Part shown: in pieces, positions 44,348 through 55,636 of the stretch
Position numbering within the stretch: position 1 is the first letter of the stretch
Layout of the letters: every line of letters begins with the position of its first letter
NCBI GenBank assembly: GCA_014529385.2
Contig: CM043943.1
Location: forward strand, 156,237,592 to 156,301,591
Source of the DNA: Adiantum capillus-veneris
Taxonomy: Eukaryota > Streptophyta > Polypodiopsida > Polypodiales > Pteridaceae
Length of the DNA: 64,000 bases
Direction of reading: 5' to 3'
Program-made: the position numbers and the translations under genes
Notes under the pieces: generated by a model
Databases searched by the model: none
Seen by the model: the letters and a program-made list of their open reading frames with translations, nothing else
What the model was told of the DNA's origin: nothing

Positions 44348-45975
44348 TGTAATGGAATTGGCCTATTTAATTTGATAGTAGCGGAAATTAATGAGAGTAC
44401 TTTTGAGAAATGACTTTGTGAGCATAGCGGGTGAATATAATTGAATATAGCAACATAATCATAGCAATTACTTAACTTGGCATGAACAATACTTTTGCAA
44501 GAGAGAGAATTTAGAGAACGTGACAACAGTTGAGGACCGGATTTATGTGGAGCCGGTCCCCCCTCCAATAGGCATTTGTATTATGATTTCTCCCAGTAAG
44601 AGAGACTTGTTACAATACAATCTTTGTGTCCTTGTGACCTAGGTGATGCAATGAAGATGGAAAGCTTCATGCATCACAAACATAACATAAACTTGAAGAA
44701 AGCTTTAACTATCCCAAGCCTCAGTCCCAAGACCTCAAACACCTTCGAAGGTGGAGAGAGCTAGCAGGGAATGAGGGTAGGGAAGAGGAAGAAGAAACAT
44801 TTCGTAGGAGAAAGAATTAGTTCCTCACTTATCATAACTCTTGTTGCTAGCATACATAATAGAATAGTAATGAAGAAGAAGGAGATGGCAAGCTTAAGCA
44901 TTGAAGCATGGCTCTTGGTTGGATTTGCATTGTCCAAGACTGTTCGTGTAGGCTCTCAACCTCTACTTGCTTGGAGAAGGAGAGGGAGCTCTTGCACTTT
45001 GCATAGCACACAATGAGAGTGTTTTTGAGTGTGTGTGTGGGTGAGTATACCCCCTAAGCAACCCCCTAGCTTGCTTGGGTCGACCCCCCCTTCTAGCTCA
45101 TGCTTGAAGCTCATTGGACCCCTCCAGGCCTAGCCAATCACAAGCAGGAGGCATTACAAGCAGCAACGGTAGCTTGAGACAAGTGTCCCCCTTTCCCCTT
45201 TGAGAGAGAGGGCTAGATAAATGCTAAATCAATTAATTAAATCTCCTAAACTATTATTGGACCCCTTGGGTGGCCAACCAATAGGCTTCAGGCACACCAT
45301 GGGGGCAACATGAGGAGGAACTTGACAAATGTCCCTCTTGCTTTCTTTGTACCATGCATGCCTTGTGTGAGTGTGTGGGTGTTCTCTCTCATCCCCCCTC
45401 ATGTAGGGCTCGCCCCCTCCTTGTAGGGATTGAATATTTGACTTTTTGACACCTCAATCCCCTCATACATAGGCCCAGTTCCCACCACAAGCTTGGCCGT
45501 TAAGCACTTTAAGCTTGGGCTAGGTTCTCACCTTAAGTGCAACCCTAGCATCTCAAGCATGTCAAGCACGTCAAGCATCTCAATAATTAAGCACCTCAAG
45601 CATCTCAAGCACCTCAATCATCAAGCACCTTAGTCATCAAGCATGACAAGCAGGACAAGCATCTCGAACTGGGTCGGGTTCCCGCACCTCAAGGTCAGCC
45701 CTAGCTTACCTAACGTCAAAGGACTTTTACACACATTATTGGAGGTCTTCAATGAAGCTAACCCTAAGGTCTTATGCTCCATTGGTTAGCCTTGCTCTTT
45801 GATAGACCATCTCTCATTTGGGCCCCTTTACCATTTGCCCCATGTTGAGATAGATCTATAAGCACATGTCTATATCTTAACCCTTGTTCCCATTTATTCT
45901 CCCACATTAAGTGATCAGTTTAATATGAGAGAATCATTTGGGTTGGTTAGATATTAGATATTAGATTTTATGACA
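44348..45975 (-). repeat. 5' LTR of G2 (right copy)
   Basis: 1,628 bp, TGTAATGGAATTGGCC ... TTTTATGACA, followed by the ACACA target duplication. It pairs with 35465-37095. Confidence 0.94.
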
Positions 45976-46930
45976 ACACAACTCGCTAACATATTAAAAA
46001 AACGATCTGGCCTGCTGGGCTTTTTCCCGTCACCCGTTGCGTGCAAGAGGGACAGACAGACAGACAGGACATGCCTGATTCTGTATTTATTGGTGCAAAT
46101 TGTGGGGATTCCTGTCTTGTCAGAATCAAGATGTATGCTTTTGTTTGCAAGTCTTTAAACACAAACATGGTGAATCTGCCCTTGTGAGCTGTTGCAGGCT
46201 CTCTCAGACACATGGCGAAGCTGCCCTTGTGAGTAGGTGCAGGCTTGGACAACCTTCTTGAGTTGCTATCTTTTCGTCCTCGTGAAAAATACATGGAGTG
46301 GGCAGACATGGAGCTCTTGGAGCATCATCGAATCAGCCCTACAAGGATGCAATAGATGACATGCAGCACTCTGAGGTAGGACAGTCTCTGTGCGATGACG
46401 ACCATGGTCCTTGCAGGCATGATGAAAGCAGTCCATGTAGCTCACAATGATTCTGCTGGAACCAGACCGTGCCGGCACGGACTGGTTTAGACAGTTTACT
46501 GGAACCCATAATATAAATTAAAAAACAAAAAAAAACTGCTTTTTATAGTGTGTTGCCGGATATTTTGTAGCTTTCTACAGCGTGCTGAAAGAGCTTGGAA
46601 CCAGTCCGCGCGTTTGGAGAGGTTTCACAAGATACAAAGTGAGAGGAGGGGGGATTAACTGATGTTGAACGCTTTGGACTGTGGAAGCTCCAGGCGTGTT
46701 TGAGTGGATTCGCACGTCGTGCTACCACCCCTACTCTAACTCCAACCCTCACAATATCAAGGTATTTGCGTGGACGGGCTAGCATGCAATGATAAATAAA
46801 GCTCATAAAATCTCCACTTTGCCAAAAATGATAGAGTTGGGTTCTCTTTGCCATCGTTAAGCGGCAACACATTGTCAATGCCTTGTCTCCTCTCTTTGTC
46901 AACGACGAGTTACGAACTACCGCCTGCGTG

Positions 46931-47103
<173 letters not shown>

Positions 47104-47158
47104 AGTTGTAGGCGGTCAAGCAGACTGTAGATGCGTGCAAATGTTGTGCTTTATCATA

Positions 47159-47320
47159 GGCAATGTACAATGCTGGAGTGGGGTGGAGGTTGAGCCAACT
47201 AGGGTGGTACCCGAGCGTGAAAACTCTCTCTCTCTCTCTCTCTCTCCTACTCCTCCTAGGCAATGTACAATGCTGGAGTGGGGTGGAGGTTGAGCCAACT
47301 AGGGTGGTACCCGAGCGTGC
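47159..47320. repeat. 100-bp tandem duplication around a CT run
   Basis: GGCAATGTACAATGCTGGAG begins at 47159 and 47259, and the following ~60 bp ending GGTACCCGAGCGTG is near identical in both. A third partial copy (CCAACTAGGGTGG...) stands at 47457-47482. Each copy leads into GAAAACTCTCT, except the second. Confidence 0.88.
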
Positions 47321-47482
47321 GAACGCACCATTATTCAAGGAGATGCCCTCAAATTAGCTTTCTAACTTGTTTGCTTGAAGACACAAAGTGCATCCAATGC
47401 AACGAGGCCTTTCTGAATAAGGTCTTTGTCTGTAAAATGGAAGAGTAGTAGGAGGAGCCAACTAGGGTGGTACCCGAGCGTG

Positions 47483-47486
<4 letters not shown>

Positions 47487-47570
<84 letters not shown>
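47487..47570. repeat. CT microsatellite
   Basis: About 42 CT units after GAGCGTGAAAA, followed by GGCACTTGAGTCA as in copy A. Confidence 0.96.
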
Positions 47571-47572
<2 letters not shown>

Positions 47573-48144
47573 CACTTGAGTCATTTTTCTTTTCCCTCCC
47601 CCGATTTCTCACATAGAAGGCATAGACAAAATCCTTAACCTCCTTTCTAATTAGGCAACATCCTCCTTTCTCTCTCTATTCTCTCTTGGTGCACCTGCAT
47701 GTACACCATGTACATTAAAGGTGCCCTTGAGTTTATGCATCAGGCTACAAGCACAAAGGTGGAGTTGTTTCAAGCCTTGGTAGGTACATGAGTGGCCTCA
47801 TAGAGTTTCTGAAAGCTTGTTAGTCCTAACCTTTTTTGGTGTTTTTGATGCACCCATAATTAACCGCTTTATATGTACTTCTATGACTTGGGGATTTTGT
47901 TAGGGCCTCAACATGTAACGAGGTTTGAGGTTCTAAATCCTCCCCTACTTTGTGGAAATTTTAGATGACGTATGACCCTTTTGCATTGAGGTGTTTGGTG
48001 GTCAAATCTAGCATGACATGATTATTTTTTTCAATATACCTTGCGCTTGCATCAATTTTTCAACAGTGTTGCTTATATTTGCTTGAAAATCGGCTTCGCT
48101 CGGTTTCCTTTGCTCATTGTTTAGAAATGCCCATATATTGGCGT

Positions 48145-48420
48145 AGACATCATCATCGTTACTAGTTGTGCGATATTAATTATGGCGGTGCCCACAATCA
48201 ATTGCCTCATTCTTTGTCATTGGTAAGTGTGCATCATCGCATGAGCGACACGTGGCAGGTTCATGCACATCAACGCAGAGGGGGGAGACATCATCATCAT
48301 TACTAGTAGTCTTGCGATATTTATTATGGCAGTGTCCGCAATTAATTGCCTCATTCATTGTCATTGGGAGTGTGCATCACGGCAAGAGCGACACATGGCA
48401 GGGTCATGTACATCAACGTT
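48145..48420. repeat. two ~141-bp tandem units
   Basis: AGACATCATCATC starts at 48145 and 48286. Both units contain GCGATATT-ATTATGGC, ATTGCCTCATTC and GACACRTGGCAGG. The second ends in a run of 21 G (48423-48443). Function unknown. Confidence 0.85.
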
Positions 48421-48422
48421 GT

Positions 48423-48443
48423 GGGGGGGGGGGGGGGGGGGGG
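48423..48443. repeat. run of 21 G
   Basis: An uninterrupted G homopolymer. The true length is uncertain, since such runs are often miscounted in sequencing. Confidence 0.9.
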
Positions 48444-48686
48444 ATTAAGTGTTTGTCTCAATGCACCACGATATGGGGGGGCCTTAACAAAGTGCACCTA
48501 CCATCTCGCGTTGTGGCTCAACAAAGGTAACATCGCACCACAATGTGAATAGTGCGAGAGGCTTCTAGTCACATCTCCATATCCCGTTGTGGCGCGATAT
48601 TTTTCTTTATTGCACCACTACGCGATAAGGAGATGTGGCTATGATCTACATGCCTCCATATTGCATTGTGTCGGGATGTTGAGGTT

Positions 48687-48910
48687 CACTACAAGAGGTT
48701 ATGTGCACTTGTGATGCTTTTAGCGATGGAAATATTGGGTTTTTTTTACTCCTCGACGTCACTACCACCGACGCTAAAAGCGTCGCTACGGGAACATCGC
48801 TATATGCGTCGCTAAATAGCGATTCATATAGCGACGCCTATAGAGATGATTGTAGTCCTTCTATAGCGACGCTCATAGCGATGTTGCAGAACCTTATATA
48901 GTGACGCTCA
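48687..48910. repeat. left terminal inverted repeat and subterminal repeats of CACTA
   Basis: The 14-bp TIR is followed by at least six copies of the core AGCGACGC or its complement GCGTCGCT with variants (48765-48910). In CACTA elements such repeats bind the TNPA-like protein. Confidence 0.88.
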
Positions 48911-49524
48911 AGAGTAAAAAAGTTTGGTTGGTAAAGCATTGAATGCCCTGCCACCCATCAACCATATTGAACATTTCCAGAATAAAGTATACCTAAATGA
49001 ATCCAAGATAAGCACAGATTCATCTTTGAAAGAAAGTGCAAGGTATAGACCCAAATTAGTCAAACAGAAGACAATATAACCATTAGCTCCATAATGCATA
49101 GTATTGTTTGCAGAATAAGGATACGAAACTTACAAAAGTAATTGGAAGAAAGTGAATTGACGTAAGTAAATCAATGACAAACTTATACACGTCATAGGAA
49201 AAATTACTTGATTCTTAAGCTTTGCAAATGTAATAGTTACAACACAATCGTCATTGATTTGAGAAAATACATCGTTTTTCAATAATTACAAAAAGACGTA
49301 CACACGTCATCTCATTATACATGCTATGACAAAAGAAAACTAGTGCTATCTGGCTACCACTAGACTGACGTCGTCTAATCAGATGTCTCATCGCGTCCAG
49401 GCGGCGTATCTATCGGATTTTGCAAAAAAAACAATAAGACTTTCTGTAAGTATAAACATATAATTACAAACAATCTATTCTCTTAGCTTATTATTAAAAT
49501 ACAACAAATGTAAAAGAGTAATGT

Positions 49525-49959
49525 GAAATAGTAACCATGCCGCCCCGAGAACTGAGAATGTCCATCAAGGCGTTTAAGCCCTTTCTGCCCACATACTCGC
49601 GCTCGTACGGGGTGGGGTCATGTTCTGTCATCGACCACTGTTTAAAACATACAAAGAATACATTATGTTAGAATTTAAAAGTACAAATAGATGTAACTAC
49701 CAAACCTAAAGGGCAATGCAAAAACACTTACAAAATTGGCCTCAAATGATGCCCAGTGGCCGCTCCCCAAGTGATGCGAGCTCCCTGCCTCTACTCGCGC
49801 TTTGGCTGCCTCCTTTTGTTGCTTCCACTTGTCAAGATTCTCGCCTGCTACGCGCTTCACATTCTTCCAATCTTCTTTGGCCAGCCAATCTGGTCTGTTC
49901 CACCCATGCTTTATTGCTTTTTGTACTTTAGAACGCTTGTGCTTGCAGTATTTGCGCAT
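49525..49959 (-). pseudogene. second CACTA gene (TNPA-like / plant transposase-24 type), fragment
   Basis: Reverse strand. One block (49959-49680) reads KRSKVQKAIKHGWNRPDWLAK, ending KQQKEAAKARVEAGSSHHLG and GHWASFEANF. A second (about 49635-49530) reads WSMTEHDPTPYEREYVGRKG after an apparent intron-like gap. The arrangement (basic helix, then a His/Gly-rich SSHHLGSG stretch, then a T-E-H-D-P-T-Y block) fits the regulatory second gene of plant CACTA elements, whose product binds the subterminal repeats. A further reverse-strand piece at about 50144-50440 may be another exon, Pro/Thr/Ser-rich. Exon limits are uncertain. Confidence 0.6.
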
Positions 49960-50439
49960 TCAAATCTTCATCAGGTCTTCATTGAAGCGCTCATCCCGAC
50001 GTGACACAGGAAATTCATTATGCAACATGTTGATGACTGTGTCTTTTAATTCATTTGGCACTTCACTCCATGTGTTTAGTATGTAGTGTCGAAACACCTA
50101 AGATCAAAGACCGCGCATGCACGAGATCACCTTCTTGCCTTCGTCATCCAAGATGATGCCACTGCTGATGTCGATCGAGTACGATAAGTCCTCTTGCTTG
50201 TGAAGCGTGAACCTGGGTGTCATGGCAGGGGTCTAGAGTGGTGTCTCTAGTGGAGGTGTCTCCACTAGAATCTGGGGCCCGAAACGAGGAGTCTCGACTC
50301 GGGTGACTCCCGGAGGAGTAGCTAGTGGTGTGTAGCCAGGAACGGCCGATAGCCGCGCCAAAACCTGGTGCGTAGATGGCAATGGTGTGGCTGGTGTGGG
50401 GGCAGGTAAAGAAGGGGAAGGTAAGGAGCCTTGTCAAAC

Positions 50440-50796
50440 ACAAGGCGGTGTCGAGGCATCAACGACAGCATCCCCACAGCAACTACCGATGCCACCACGA
50501 GAGCAACGGTGCCTAGAAGAGTGTGAAGATCATCTCGTCGACACCAAAGTCTCAAAGCGTGTTGAATGCTCCGAAATAGAGGGGGACGCTGAAGGAGTGG
50601 AACGACGTGATGGTGCTCGAGAGCGATGGCGCTCCTCGTGCTACCTCCTCTGCTAAGGTGACAAAGAAGAAAGAAACTCATCATCATCTATACCTAAATT
50701 AAACACACGAACATTTAATCTTAATATTGAATGGAGAAGAAAATATGGACAAGTTATAATGTATACTATGGATAATAGGGGGAGGGATTCCTATGT

Positions 50797-50828
<32 letters not shown>

Positions 50829-51125
50829 CATAAAGGGGGAGGGATTCCTGCGAACGAGGAATTTAAGCCGGCTTCAGATTAAACCTTAGCGGTAGAGATG
50901 CACGCTTCCTGCTTCTTCGTTACAAGAGCAAGATCTACCTGCCCTTTGAGGAGTCCTTCGGCTTGGAGTGGAAGCGATGACAATTAAACACAATCTAAAT
51001 TTCTCAAGTATAGCATATAGACAAGAATGGTCAAAAAGCCACGTGAATACAATATATATTATAAAACGGAGCAAAATTGTTCAAATACAATATTTATGGC
51101 TTTAAGAGGTCTCTCTCTCATCCTC
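50440..51125. other. interval within CACTA, no clear gene
   Basis: Contains an AG run (50799-50823) and AT-rich sequence between the two CACTA genes. Short ORFs on both strands have no recognisable domain. Confidence 0.5.
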
Positions 51126-53650
51126 TCATAGCTCAGCATAACTCCCTATGTCTATATGGAGCTCTCTGTTTAGGCAGATGTCCTCCGTTTCATTTTGTAG
51201 ATCCTCTGCATGCACCCCATAGAGAGTAGCAGCTTGATGCTCGTCTGGCACTACCTCAATAGCTTCTAACTGAGGGGCTACCTCTATGGCGTACCACCAG
51301 TTTGATGCAGACTTTGTAGGATGAAATACCACCTGCCAGAGTCACATAACTTACATGAGTGCTTCCAGGCACATAATCTAAAATTGGATGTTAAATATTT
51401 ACAGACTTGTTCACAATGCTCGAGTAGTACGAAAGTGTCTCTTAGGTCGGTCCATTTTTTAGTTGAATCCACCTCAAGGAAACCACACTCTCCTCTGCGC
51501 ACAGTAGTGTTGCGACCCTCCATGTTATCTTGAACCATTGCATGTCGAACAAGTCCACAAAAAATCCTCTATAATTGATCCTCAAAATCTCTTGTAGCGT
51601 GTTGAAGTAAGTGAGTTTCGCCACCACAGGATCTGCATCAGAGAACCGTCATCGACTAGACTGTCCAAATTTTGCCATGATTCCACAATCTTGTGTAAGA
51701 CGCTTTTTGTCGATCCGTTCCACCCTAAAATGTCGACCTTTACACCATGTTGATGTGTATGACTTATACTACAACCAACAAAGATTATGAGTGGTCGTTC
51801 AAACATCTAGAAAGACACGAGTCGTACATTGCAAACTTACCTTGGTCGCGCTCCTCCTCTGCCACTTCTTCATCGCACTGTTATGCGCTTTTCAATTGGT
51901 TGTGCAACCATCTTAAGCTCATGAATGTTGGTAGGATCTCGAGACCCGTCAGATAATGCATCGGTGGTCGTCTTCCCTGTCTCCACTCGATCCATGCCCT
52001 TTGTCACTCTTGCTTTGCATCCTCGTATTGTGAAATCCACTTTTGCATCACTGGATTGTGAAGCATGCAAAATCGATTGATTTTGGCCTCTAGATATTTT
52101 TTCATTATCTTCTCAACACCAAGATTGCACACGACAATCCCAGATATGCGCTGATCATCTATGGTTTGCCATAGCGTGTCTCGGCTTTTATCAAAATCAT
52201 CTAGCCACTCTCCAATGTAAAATAGGGACTCTAATACCAACAACCTTCTGCCATGCTACCCTCCGGACGTGCCTTCTGATGCACATATCCCTTGAGCATT
52301 TTCATGAAACGTTCTAAAAAGAACATCCATCTGGAATGTATTGTGCCATCTATTTCCATCTCATCAAATATGTGAACAAGAAGATGCACTTGAATGGTTA
52401 GCATGGTAGTAGGAAAGTGTTTTTCAAACATGCACACAACCTCCGCCGCATTTAGTTTGGCGAATGGTATGGAGTCTACATGGATCTCCTTTTGTGAGAT
52501 TCATTGCACCAACTTTGCAAGTTTGTAGATTGTGGTACGGACGTCAGGAGACAAACATCCCACAATGGCCACCGGTAAAATAAACTGCAAAACACGTCTA
52601 GCAATGAAATTAAAGTCCACACACGAATTTGTTACACAATTTCCACTATGATATATTCCACTTCAGACATACCTAACACATTTTGTGCCAGTCGTGTGAC
52701 TTCAAACCAATAAGCTTCCTTTCTTTAGTGAAATACGTTCAGGGCGAGTGCATTACGCCAGTGGGGGTCCGCACAGATCAAATGGTCTCTTTTACTGTGC
52801 TTCTTGGGCTCCTATCCAAATCCATGGAGTTTTAGGGAGTTTTATCGATCCATCGGGTGCTGTCTGTGGCCAATATTGCTCCATACGATCCACATTTCTA
52901 AGGTCAACTCTGGATCCCAAAGTATCTTTCTTGCCGATCAGATGGTCCCAGAACAGATTACCCACATTCTTGAATATGTGCATTGGATCGAGCAAGTGAT
53001 TGATCATGAATCTGGGCCAATATGGTAACTCGTACCATAGAGAGAGTCTCTTCATCCCTGGGGGCAAACCGTCATCACGCATCTCCTTTAGCTCTCACTA
53101 TGCTTGTGCAGACATCCTCTGTGGCTCTCTTCCCAAAAAATTGTTGCCTAACTCATGATTCTCTTGAAGATGCGCTTGATGACCTTCGTAGGTTTTCTTC
53201 TTCAGTGAGGGCGCCCGACGTGCATTAAGTCTAGGTCCACATGTGACACATGCTCTGTATCCGCTTGTTTGAAGCCCTACAAGTATACACATGACAATAG
53301 ATAAGCTTGAGAAAAACAAGATTTATAGTGTTTGAGTTTGAGTATAAATCACTTGAGCATTTTGTTAGTCCGGAATAGGCATGCATGGTCCACATTAGAA
53401 TGCCTTTGATCAAAGCATTCCGTCGACTTGTGTGTCGGCTCATATCCATCACTTCCACAATTGTTGTAGATCTTCCAATAGTGGACGAAGATACACATCG
53501 ATATTCTTCACTTTATACCGCCCCGGCACAATCAAGCTTAGAAACAGGTGCCCCTTCTTGGTAGTCAACCACGGGGGAATGTTGTAGTTGACGATGACAA
53601 CGGGCCATACACTGTAAAATGTTGACGTTTGACTAAATGAATTTACACCA
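51126..53650 (-). pseudogene. CACTA TNP2 transposase, C-terminal two thirds
   Basis: Reverse strand, many short exons or broken frames. From right to left: AMDGVNSFSQTSTFYSVWPV and IPPWLTTKKGHLFLSLIVPG (53640-53449); ALIKGILMWTMHAYSGL and GYRACVTCGP (53430-53230); KKKTYEGHQAHLQENHEL (53098-53220); MKRLSLWYELPYWPRFMINH and DPMHIFKNVGNLFWDHLIG (53082-52792), a hallmark of TNP2. Then CMFEKHFPTTMLTIQVHLLVHI and RFMKMLKGYVHQKARPEGS, the DUF4218 domain (52437-52231). Finally a remnant of the DUF4216 type (51538-51126). The N-terminal part is missing: the sequence joins gypsy gag at about 53650. TNP2 cuts the element ends. Confidence 0.88.
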
Positions 53651-55215
53651 TCCATAGCCAGGCCTATTTGAAAATTTTGAGATTTCAACCAAGGAAGCTC
53701 TAGGAGGATCTTGGCGATTGTTCTTTTGGGGACAAGCGTAGTACACATGCCCTTGTTTGCCGCACTTGAAACACTGGTTATCCTTGCGATAACGTTCAAG
53801 CTCTTCGGGAGAGAGTTTGTTCTTACCTTTGTAAACTCCCTTCTCTTTATCTTTGTTGGAGTTGCCCTTAGGAGACTTTTGGACATTGTCCTTCCCCTTA
53901 GGCTCATTGGAACCCTTGTTTTCCGGGGGCTTATTATTTCTTTTAGCCCCTGTTTGGAAATTGATTTGAGAGGCCACCATAGTATGGTGTATTACCGCCA
54001 ATATGGTACGTGGCCTTTGGGAGTTGACATACTCCACCATTTCTTCGATTAAGCCCGCACAAAATTGTTGCTTTTGCTCTCCAAAATCCAACTTTTTGAA
54101 GACAGTGGCTTTGAGTTGTAGGTCCCAAAACTTGTCTACAAATTTGTGGATGGATTCATTGGGAGAGAGCTTTAAGCTTCGCCATTCGGTGAGTACTTTG
54201 TCTTTCGCATCTGTGGCCAAAAACTGCTTCATAATGGAAGCTCTTAAAGATTTCCATGTTCGTGGAGCTTCACCGTTGGCTCGTAGGCTAGACCACCATT
54301 GTCTGGCAAACTTTTGAAAGTGCATAGCTACATGGCGTAGCTTAGAGGACTCCGTGAAGCCCTCATCTCCAAACGCCGCATCGAATTGCTGGATAAAGGC
54401 CAAGACTTTGTCCGTAGCACCAAAGGTGTCATCATAAGTAAGGAAAGAGATGCTCTTCCCTCCCTCTTTGAATTTCTTCAGCTTGGATGACCTCTTCCAT
54501 GCGGCATAGGATTTCCTATGGCCTCTTCTTTTTGATGGTTCAAAGGTTGCACCATCACTTTCTTCAGAAGGTGAAGAATTTGAAGAAGGTGGAGAAGAGG
54601 GTGACCTCTTTCTTGCCTTTTTCTTGTCTTGATCTTTGTCGTCTTCACCATCACTTTCTTAAGAGGAAAAGGATGAAGAAGATGGAGAAGAGGGTGTCCT
54701 CTTTCTCGCCTTTTTCTTCTCTTGCTTTTTATCATCCCTCTTTGAATTGTGGTGAGGAGAAGAATACGATGGTCTTCTCCACTTTAGTGGTGATGGAGAG
54801 CGTTTAGCCCGTCGTCTTCGTGGAGCCATCTCCGCCGAGGTGGCAGGAGACTCGCTTCTTTCTCGTTCCTTCGGTGGAGGCTCTTGAGTTCTCCTTTGGG
54901 AAGGAGATGCATCATCAAGAAGTAAATTCTTGAGCCCTTCATATGGATTCTCTTCTTCTTCCCGAATCGGAGAGAGACCTCTTTTGGTAGTCTCACAAGG
55001 AGGCTTCCTAGGTGTTCTCTCGTCATGGTGATGAGCTTGGAGAATCCCGTGAGCACGGAGCTGCCGTTGCACTTCACTTTGGAGAGATTGATTGCCCATG
55101 GCTTGTTGAAGCCTAGAAACAAGATAGTTAACAAGCATTGAAGCATCATTAGTAGCTTGCTCATGAGCAAAATCAAAGTTATCAACATTAATTTCACTCT
55201 CTCTACTATTGTCAG
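53640..55215 (-). pseudogene. G3a gag, truncated at the CACTA junction
   Basis: Reverse strand. The reading ADNSRESEINVDNFDFAHE starts at about 55215, but the codon before ADN is ACG where G2 has ATG, so the start codon is lost. A Ser/Arg-rich linker (RRRAKRSPSP, KKKARKRTPSS) follows, then a stop at about 54660. Capsid is at 54403-53860: FTESSKLRHVAMHFQKFARQWW, IMKQFLATDAKDKVLTEWRS. The zinc knuckle CFKCGKQGHVYYACPQ is intact. Some 20 codons later the frame runs into transposase sequence (NRPGYGWCKF instead of protease). It is a close relative of G2 gag with the same domain order and length. Confidence 0.9.
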
Positions 55216-55623
55216 CCGTTCTAACAACTTTTAGATGTAAACTTTTTAGGTGTACTTTGGCACTTCAAGCCCTAGTTGCTACTCCTCTTTGCCCCTTTAG
55301 AAAAAGCACTCAAGCTATTGTACCCGCGGCTCGAATACCATTAATTGCAAGGAATAGAAGAGAGGGTCTTTCGACACCAAAATAGCATCGGCTCCTGTCA
55401 AGCTTCTAATAGCTCAATAGTGGTTAAGCCGTAGGCAAGCCCCGTAGGACTCCACTATTAAGACCATAGCTCTCAACGGTGATGCCCCGTTAACTGCACG
55501 AAGGCAGGCGCACTGCAAGGCTGAAAAATCCCTATTCTACTTACTCACAGGCAATTAATAATACCAACCATTTGTAGCTAGCTTGAGGACCTCCCTTCTT
55601 GAGCAAGAAAAGAGAAACCTTGT

Positions 55624-55635
55624 GCTCTGATACCA
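55624..55635 (-). other. primer-binding site of G3a (initiator Met-tRNA)
   Basis: The reverse strand reads TGGTATCAGAGC, one base inside the LTR at 55637. It is the same site as in G2 and C2. Confidence 0.93.
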
Positions 55636-55636
55636 A

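Larger units (their letters stand above)
35465..45975 (-). mobile_element. complete Ty3/gypsy chromovirus element G2, reverse strand
   Basis: The 10,511-bp insertion into duplication copy B has ACACA target duplications at 35460-35464 and 45976-45980. Copy A shows the empty site (GACACAACTC). LTRs are 35465-37095 and 44348-45975. Internal order on the reverse strand is primer-binding site, gag, protease, RT/RNase H, integrase, chromodomain-like end, polypurine tract. A 1,590-bp solo LTR of a sister family is inserted at the primer-binding site; without it the element would be about 8.9 kb. The LTRs differ by a few per cent by eye, most of it in their first 600 bp. Confidence 0.95.

Noticed and set aside
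50387-50656. Plus-strand ORF of 89 codons within the CACTA
   Set aside because: It lies opposite a reverse-strand Pro/Thr/Ser-rich stretch that fits the CACTA gene direction better. Composition is that of an antisense frame.
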